Assembly: GCA_947627175.1 (NCBI GenBank)
Contig: CANQVA010000001.1
Span: forward strand, 124,001-188,000
Origin: an uncultured Ruminococcus sp.
GTDB lineage: Bacteria > Bacillota > Clostridia > Oscillospirales > Ruminococcaceae
Direction of reading: 5' to 3'
DNA length: 64,000 bases
Numbering within the stretch: the stretch's first letter is position 1; each line of letters begins with the position of its first letter. The translations under genes and the position numbers were made by a program. Of the stretch, positions 59,575-64,000 are shown in pieces. A model generated the notes under the pieces. It searched no databases. It was not told where the DNA came from and saw nothing but the letters and a program-made list of their open reading frames with translations.

Positions 59575-62500
59575 TTACCAACGACCGCCGAAACCGCCGC
59601 CGAAGTTTCCGCCGCCGCCACCGGCTGAACCTGTACCCGCACTTATTTCTGTACCGCCTGAAATAGTGCCGTCTGAATATACTGTTATTGAATCATCAGA
59701 TGTAATAAGGTCTGTACCGCCTGATATTGTACCGCCTGTATAACAAGTCATACCGCTTCCGCTTACAAATGACGGTGAACCCATTCCCTGCATAGTTGTG
59801 AATGAAACAACAACTTCCGAACCATTCGCAATTGTAAACTGTGTATTTGCAGAAATTGAACCTGCTCCCTGTGATGAACATTCTACAACTGTACCGCCTG
59901 TTATATTTTCACTGTAGCCGTCGCCACAGTCAATCGGTTCCTGACCGTTTGCAATTACAATACCGCCCGAAATATCGACATTTCCGTTTGAATCAAAACC
60001 ATCATGGTCACCGCTTGCGGACTGTACAATTGCAATACCGCCTTCAATATGGAGAATGTTTCCGCTTGAACCGCCCATCATTCCGCCACCGAAACCGCCT
60101 TGTCCCCAGCCGGTATTATTTCCTGTGCCTGAACCGTCAGCACCTCCTGCGGCATTATAACCGTCATCACCTGATTTTACTATTACAGTTCCGCTATACT
60201 GATAGATATTTCCGCCTTCAACGCCCTCATAGCATTTTGAAACATATACTTCAAAATCATTATTTGCACCGCCACTTTTACCGAGTATAAGGTCATGGTC
60301 GGAGTGCATAGCATCATCAGCAGTTGCGAGTTTGAATATACCGCCATTTATATTCATTTGTCCTCCGCAGTGGAGAGAATCATCAGAAGAATCAACAGTA
60401 ATATTACCGCCATTTACAGTAATGTTTCCGCCGCTCTGCCATGTAGTGCCTGATGTATCATAAAGACCTACAGCCTTTATACCTTTTGCGGAAATGTCAG
60501 TTTTATTGGAATTTCCTTCCTGCATTCCGCCTCCCATTCCACCGCCCCACGGGCTTCCGCCTGTTGAGCCTGTAGATGAACCGCTTGTAAATTCTGAACC
60601 CTCATAGGTATGAATATTTATATTACCGCCATTTATAACAACATCTTGTTCGCCCTGAATACCATCGGAATAAGAATCAATATCAATAGTACCGCCGTTT
60701 ATTATAACAATGCCGTATGATTTATTTTCATCTGTATCAGTTGCAGTTGATTTTATACCATCACCCGACTGAGATTTTAAAACAAGATTAAGTGTACTGT
60801 AATCAGTTGCAGTATCATTTCCTATAACAACACTGTCTTTTCCTCTTACAGCATCGTCAACTGCATTTACAGTAATATTGCCGTTATAGATTTTTACATC
60901 ATTCTTTGAAACAATGCCGTCAGCAGTATTGCCGTTTACAGTAAGACTTCCCGAGCCTTTTATTTTAATATCATCACGTGAAAAAATTGCCGAATCAATC
61001 TGATTTGTATTTCCGTCACTGTCTGTATATGTATCAGTGTGTGAAGTACCGTCAGAAATAGTATTTACTGTATCGCCTTTTGCAACTATCTGAACTTCAT
61101 CGCCGATTGATGCAACATAAATCGGTGCAACAGTATCATTTGAAATACTTGCATTCATGAGGTCAAGCTCAACAACGCCGTCGGGGTATTCGGTTTTGTC
61201 AACATCAACAACAATCTGTCCGCCATTGTTTTCCCCTGAAACACTTAATACTGCCGGTTTTTTTATAGTGAGGACGTTATTATCCACACTTGCAACATCT
61301 GAGGGGGCATTTGTTTCAATTGAATTTGCTGAAAGTGATATAGTATATGAAGTAACTGACGGGTCAACAGTAGTATTTCCGCCTGATGCACCTGCGGGAT
61401 TTACATTATCAAAAATGTTTACACCCGACTTTATGTCAAATGTTTCAGAATCATCATGAATGAAATTTCCGCCCGTGCTGTTGTTTTTGAAAGTATATGA
61501 ACCGTCTGCAAGACTTGAATCACTAATAAGAACATATTTATATTTCTTTAAAAATTCTGTTGTTGTGCTGTTGTAAGTAACAGAATTATCTTTTTTCCAT
61601 GTACCGTCATTATTTGTTGTATCATCAATGCAGTTGAAAATAAGTGTATTCTGTGAAGCTGTCAACAGTGCTGTATCTGTCTGATTATCAGTAGCAGTGG
61701 CAAGAACATAACCACCCGTTATATTAACACCGCCAACGCCTGTAAGACCTTTGTCACCGCCTGCAATCAATGTACCGCCTGAAATATCAATAGTAGTTTC
61801 TGCCTGTACAGCGTCATTTCCTGCCTTTATACGTGCATTTCCTCCTGTTATGGAAACATTTCCCTTTGAGGATTTTATGCCATCGCCCTCTGCATCAACA
61901 TTAAGCGTACCGCCCTTTACAGTAAGTGATTTTTTGCCGTTTATGCCGTTTGTTTCATCTGTTGCGTTAAACGTTGTGACATTTACAACACCGCCTGTAA
62001 CTTTAATATCATTGTTGCAGACAATACCGTCCTGAACGTTTGCTGTAAGATTAAGAATACCTGTTCCAAGTTCTCCGCCCTTAATTGTAATATCATCCTT
62101 TGCCTCAATGACCGCATCGCCGAGATTATCGCCTTCATAAGCTGTATCACCATCAGAAATAAAGTTTTCCGTGCCGTCCATAAGATTTATTGAAGTATTC
62201 TCTGCATTTGTAACAAGAATTGCAGGGGCAGACTTACCTGTAATATTTACGCCGTTCAGGAAAATTTTAACGGTTTCGGGGTCTGCTGTTTCGTCTGCAA
62301 CATTGACATTTATCTGTCCATCGTCAAGAGTTCCGTCAAAATAGAAACTTCCTGAATGAGTTATAGTTACTGTTGTACCGTTTACTTCTGCATAGTCACC
62401 TTCAACTTCTATTGAAGTGCCGTTGAGATGAATTTTTGTACCGTCTGAAACGGGTTCATCATCAAGCCATGATTCGGGGAGGTCTTCAGCAGTCAGAGTT

Positions 62501-62790
62501 TTTATTTCAACATACTGAATTGTGAGAGCGTCATTATTTGTAACGCCGTCGCCTCTTTTGTAGACATCAGCGTTATTTTTTCCCTGCTCTGTCATTTTAA
62601 ATTCGTCAGGATTTGCTATTGACTGCATGATAAGAACGGCATCAGAAATATTTACATTTCCGTCCTCATTTGAATCACCGTATACAACATTTGTTTCATC
62701 TGTCTGAACTGCAAGTGCAGATACAGGCATAGCTGCGGCAAATATACAAGCCGATGAAAGACCGGCAAGAATTTTTTTAATTTTCTTCAT
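59575..62790 (-). CDS. Dockerin protein with two Cthe_2159-like carbohydrate-binding beta-helix domains
   Basis: 1071 residues. Signal peptide 1-28. An N-terminal dockerin (about 35-104: [18 protein letters not shown], then [21 protein letters not shown]) docks it to a scaffoldin. Two copies follow of a repeat-rich region (about 115-440 and about 475-1071) typical of Cthe_2159 (DUF4353), a right-handed beta-helix that binds polygalacturonate and possibly cleaves it: DAVIEAKDDITIKGGELG, DGIKSSKGNVSITGG, SDGIQGEQDVVINGGNINI. A Gly/Ser-rich stretch (SPWGGGMGGGMQEG) interrupts the second copy and the C-terminus is Gly-rich. Pectin binding is expected. The dockerin is nearly the same as that of the GH9-GH16 protein. 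Confidence 0.9.
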   Translation of the reverse strand: MKKIKKILAGLSSACIFAAAMPVSALAVQTDETNVVYGDSNEDGNVNISDAVLIMQSIANPDEFKMTEQGKNNADVYKRGDGVTNNDALTIQYVEIKTLTAEDLPESWLDDEPVSDGTKIHLNGTSIEVEGDYAEVNGTTVTITHSGSFYFDGTLDDGQINVNVADETADPETVKIFLNGVNITGKSAPAILVTNAENTSINLMDGTENFISDGDTAYEGDNLGDAVIEAKDDITIKGGELGTGILNLTANVQDGIVCNNDIKVTGGVVNVTTFNATDETNGINGKKSLTVKGGTLNVDAEGDGIKSSKGNVSITGGNARIKAGNDAVQAETTIDISGGTLIAGGDKGLTGVGGVNITGGYVLATATDNQTDTALLTASQNTLIFNCIDDTTNNDGTWKKDNSVTYNSTTTEFLKKYKYVLISDSSLADGSYTFKNNSTGGNFIHDDSETFDIKSGVNIFDNVNPAGASGGNTTVDPSVTSYTISLSANSIETNAPSDVASVDNNVLTIKKPAVLSVSGENNGGQIVVDVDKTEYPDGVVELDLMNASISNDTVAPIYVASIGDEVQIVAKGDTVNTISDGTSHTDTYTDSDGNTNQIDSAIFSRDDIKIKGSGSLTVNGNTADGIVSKNDVKIYNGNITVNAVDDAVRGKDSVVIGNDTATDYSTLNLVLKSQSGDGIKSTATDTDENKSYGIVIINGGTIDIDSYSDGIQGEQDVVINGGNINIHTYEGSEFTSGSSTGSTGGSPWGGGMGGGMQEGNSNKTDISAKGIKAVGLYDTSGTTWQSGGNITVNGGNITVDSSDDSLHCGGQMNINGGIFKLATADDAMHSDHDLILGKSGGANNDFEVYVSKCYEGVEGGNIYQYSGTVIVKSGDDGYNAAGGADGSGTGNNTGWGQGGFGGGMMGGSSGNILHIEGGIAIVQSASGDHDGFDSNGNVDISGGIVIANGQEPIDCGDGYSENITGGTVVECSSQGAGSISANTQFTIANGSEVVVSFTTMQGMGSPSFVSGSGMTCYTGGTISGGTDLITSDDSITVYSDGTISGGTEISAGTGSAGGGGGNFGGGFGGRW

Positions 62791-62897
62791 AATAAATCAT
62801 ACTCCTTAGACTTTATTTTAAAAATGCATTTTCGTTTTCTATGGTTATGATTATATTACCTATTTCTTAAAATAATCTTAAACATTTTTATACTTAC

Positions 62898-62930
62898 AAA
62901 AAAAATCTGCGGAAAATTCCGCAGACTTTA
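62898..62930 (-). terminator. Terminator of the HU / DUF6465 unit
   Basis: TCTGCGGAA (62906-62914) and TTCCGCAGA (62917-62925), perfect 9-bp stem, followed by T7 on the minus strand. Confidence 0.85.
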
Positions 62931-62936
62931 TTTTTT

Positions 62937-63512
62937 TCAGAGTAAATCAAAAGGTTCAACACCTGCTACATCATCAACAACATAGTAAACTTCATTACTC
63001 TCAGGCTTTATATAAATGTCAATCTTCTTGGGTGACTTTACACCTGAAAGTTTCTTTGCTGTTTCAACGATTTCAGAAACCGACTTTTCGCCGTTCTGCT
63101 GAATGTATACATTAACTTCGGGCTTTTTAGTTTCTGTTTCTTTCTTTGCAGTTGTCTTTTTTGCTGTAGTTTTTCTTGTGGTTGTCTTTTTGGGTTCGGC
63201 AACAGGGATGTCAACAACTACTTCCTCAACTTTTGCAGTTTCGTCAGGAGTTTCTACAGCAGTTTCAACCTTTACTTCTTCGGCTTTTGTTTCTTTAGCT
63301 TTTGACTTTTCGGCTTTTGTCGTTTTAGCCTTTGGCTTTTCAGCCTTTACTTCTTCAGTCTTTGTTTCTTCGGTCTTTACTTCTTCAACCTTTACTTCTT
63401 CAGCCTTTACAGCTTCAGTCTTTACTTCTTCAGCCTTTACAGCTTCAGACTTTTTTGTTCTGCTTGTTTTAGTAGCAGGTTTGGCTGCTGCATTTTTTCT
63501 TGGTCTTGCCAT
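62937..63512 (-). CDS. DUF6465-type protein with Lys/Ala/Glu-rich histone-like tail
   Basis: 191 residues. The C-terminal 60 residues (VNVYIQQNGEKSVSEIVETAKKLSG, IDIYIKPESNEVYYVVDD) form a DUF6465 domain. The first 130 are low complexity: repeats of (K/T)AEEVKTE and then the basic TTRKTTAKKTTAKK. The basic part resembles histone H1 tails and HU-like DNA-binding extensions. It follows the HU gene by 18 bp on the same strand, so a nucleoid role is likely, by context only. Ribosome site AAGGAGG. Confidence 0.8.
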   Translation of the reverse strand: MARPRKNAAAKPATKTSRTKKSEAVKAEEVKTEAVKAEEVKVEEVKTEETKTEEVKAEKPKAKTTKAEKSKAKETKAEEVKVETAVETPDETAKVEEVVVDIPVAEPKKTTTRKTTAKKTTAKKETETKKPEVNVYIQQNGEKSVSEIVETAKKLSGVKSPKKIDIYIKPESNEVYYVVDDVAGVEPFDLL

Positions 63513-63530
63513 GTTTGCCTCCTTAAAAAA

Positions 63531-63806
63531 TTACTTGTTTACAGCGTTCTTGAGAGCCTGGCCTGCTCTGAAAGTAGCAGCCTTTGAAGCGGGAGTAGTC
63601 ATCATTTCCTTTGTCTGAGGGTTAATAACCTGCTTTGCCTTACGGTCACGCACTTCAAAAGTGCCGAATCCGACTACTGACACCTTCTCACCCTTTGCAA
63701 GTTCGTCTGTAATGATAGAAAAAATTGTGTTTACAGCAGTTTCAGCGTTTTTCTTAGTAGACTTAGTCTTAGCTGCAACTGCACTAATCAATTCAGTTTT
63801 TGTCAT
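63531..63806 (-). CDS. hup: HU-family DNA-binding protein
   Basis: 91 residues. Standard HU: MTKTELISAVAAKTKSTKKNAETAVNTIFSIITDELAKGEKVSVVGFGTFEVRDRKAKQVINPQTKEMMTTPASKAATFRAGQALKNAV, with the DNA-clasping arm in the middle. It is a dimeric nucleoid protein. The ATG at 63806 is chosen because GGAGG lies eight bases ahead; the frame opens five codons upstream. It is followed by the DUF6465 gene in the same operon. Confidence 0.96.
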   Translation of the reverse strand: MTKTELISAVAAKTKSTKKNAETAVNTIFSIITDELAKGEKVSVVGFGTFEVRDRKAKQVINPQTKEMMTTPASKAATFRAGQALKNAVNK

Positions 63807-63821
63807 TTTTGTTTCCTCCAT

Positions 63822-64000
63822 TGATAAAATTTTACAATTTGAATTATATACCCTTTATTCCGATTTGTCAAGTAATTAGAAAAAAAACCGCAAAACGCCT
63901 GATATTTGGCTATATACTGATATTTTTTTATTCAAATCATCTATAAAGACGGGCTTTTTCGGGTATTTTCAGAAAAAAATATACCCGACACACACCGAGT
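63822..64000. other. Non-coding end of the window
   Basis: AT-rich leader of HU, with no gene seen. An inverted repeat CGGGTAT (63960-63966) / ATACCCG (63981-63987) with a 14-base loop lies near the edge. It could be a hairpin of a neighbouring unit outside the window. Confidence 0.4.

Noticed and set aside
63103-63618. Plus-strand ORF of 171 residues rich in Val/Phe/Ser
   Set aside because: Shadow of the Lys/Ala/Glu repeats in the DUF6465 gene and of HU; no start signal.

Overview
The window looks like a low-GC anaerobic gut or rumen Firmicute of the Ruminococcus / Oscillospiraceae type. Evidence: two secreted proteins carry Ruminococcus-style type I dockerins of nearly identical sequence, threonine-rich linkers are used in extracellular proteins, pyruvate formate-lyase and an [FeFe]-hydrogenase-like sensor are present, DAP is made by the DapL aminotransferase route, iron is imported by a fused FeoA-FeoB, and UUG/GUG starts are common. 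The species assignment is inference.

Layout. 1-2.5 kb: secreted or lipoprotein genes of unknown function. 2.4-5.6 kb: a complete preQ1 (queuosine precursor) operon queD-queE-folE-queC-queF behind a preQ1-I riboswitch with an attenuator hairpin. 5.6-6.9 kb: Na+/H+ antiporter. 7-12.5 kb: an RNA-repair island, RlaP nucleotidyltransferase divergent from hen1-pnkp, followed by a Q/N-repeat protein and a possible small RNA. 12.8-13.6 kb: an amino-acid binding lipoprotein whose two halves are in swapped order (circular permutation). 13.8-17.9 kb: MarR regulator plus heterodimeric ABC exporter. 18-20.6 kb: FeoAB and its Cys-rich partner peptide. 20.6-24.8 kb: a GH9-dockerin-GH16 bifunctional glucanase with an AraC regulator. 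24.9-28.9 kb: an unknown protein, a DivIVA-like coiled coil with 75-bp repeats, and a sensory [FeFe]-hydrogenase homologue. 28.9-31.6 kb: pyruvate formate-lyase split into separate genes. 31.8-39.9 kb: FruK-like kinase, AI-2E family permease, degenerate GGDEF protein, dapF-dapL-patatin, and a polyprenyl-phosphate sugar transferase with a long three-promoter leader.

40.4-50.9 kb: a five-gene VWA / SWIM / DUF4132 / MoxR-AAA / DUF5682 operon ending in a thymidylate-kinase-like gene. This is a poorly understood MoxR-VWA type system and the best candidate for undescribed biology here. 51-53 kb: HD-domain protein, aldo/keto reductase and an unknown gene. 53.1-58.5 kb: a TetR-controlled mini-biosynthetic cluster (alpha/beta hydrolase, free condensation domain, free carrier protein, free AMP-ligase, SCP2 protein) with two matching operators over its promoter. 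58.5 kb: tRNA-Pro(CGG). 58.7-62.8 kb: a small Ser/Thr kinase and a dockerin protein with two Cthe_2159-like beta-helix domains. 62.9-63.8 kb: a Lys/Ala/Glu-tailed DUF6465 protein and HU.

No transposase, integrase, rRNA or CRISPR array was seen. All domain names come from motif recognition by eye; no database search was run. Start codons were moved from the longest ORF to the codon with a well-spaced ribosome-binding site where the two disagreed.
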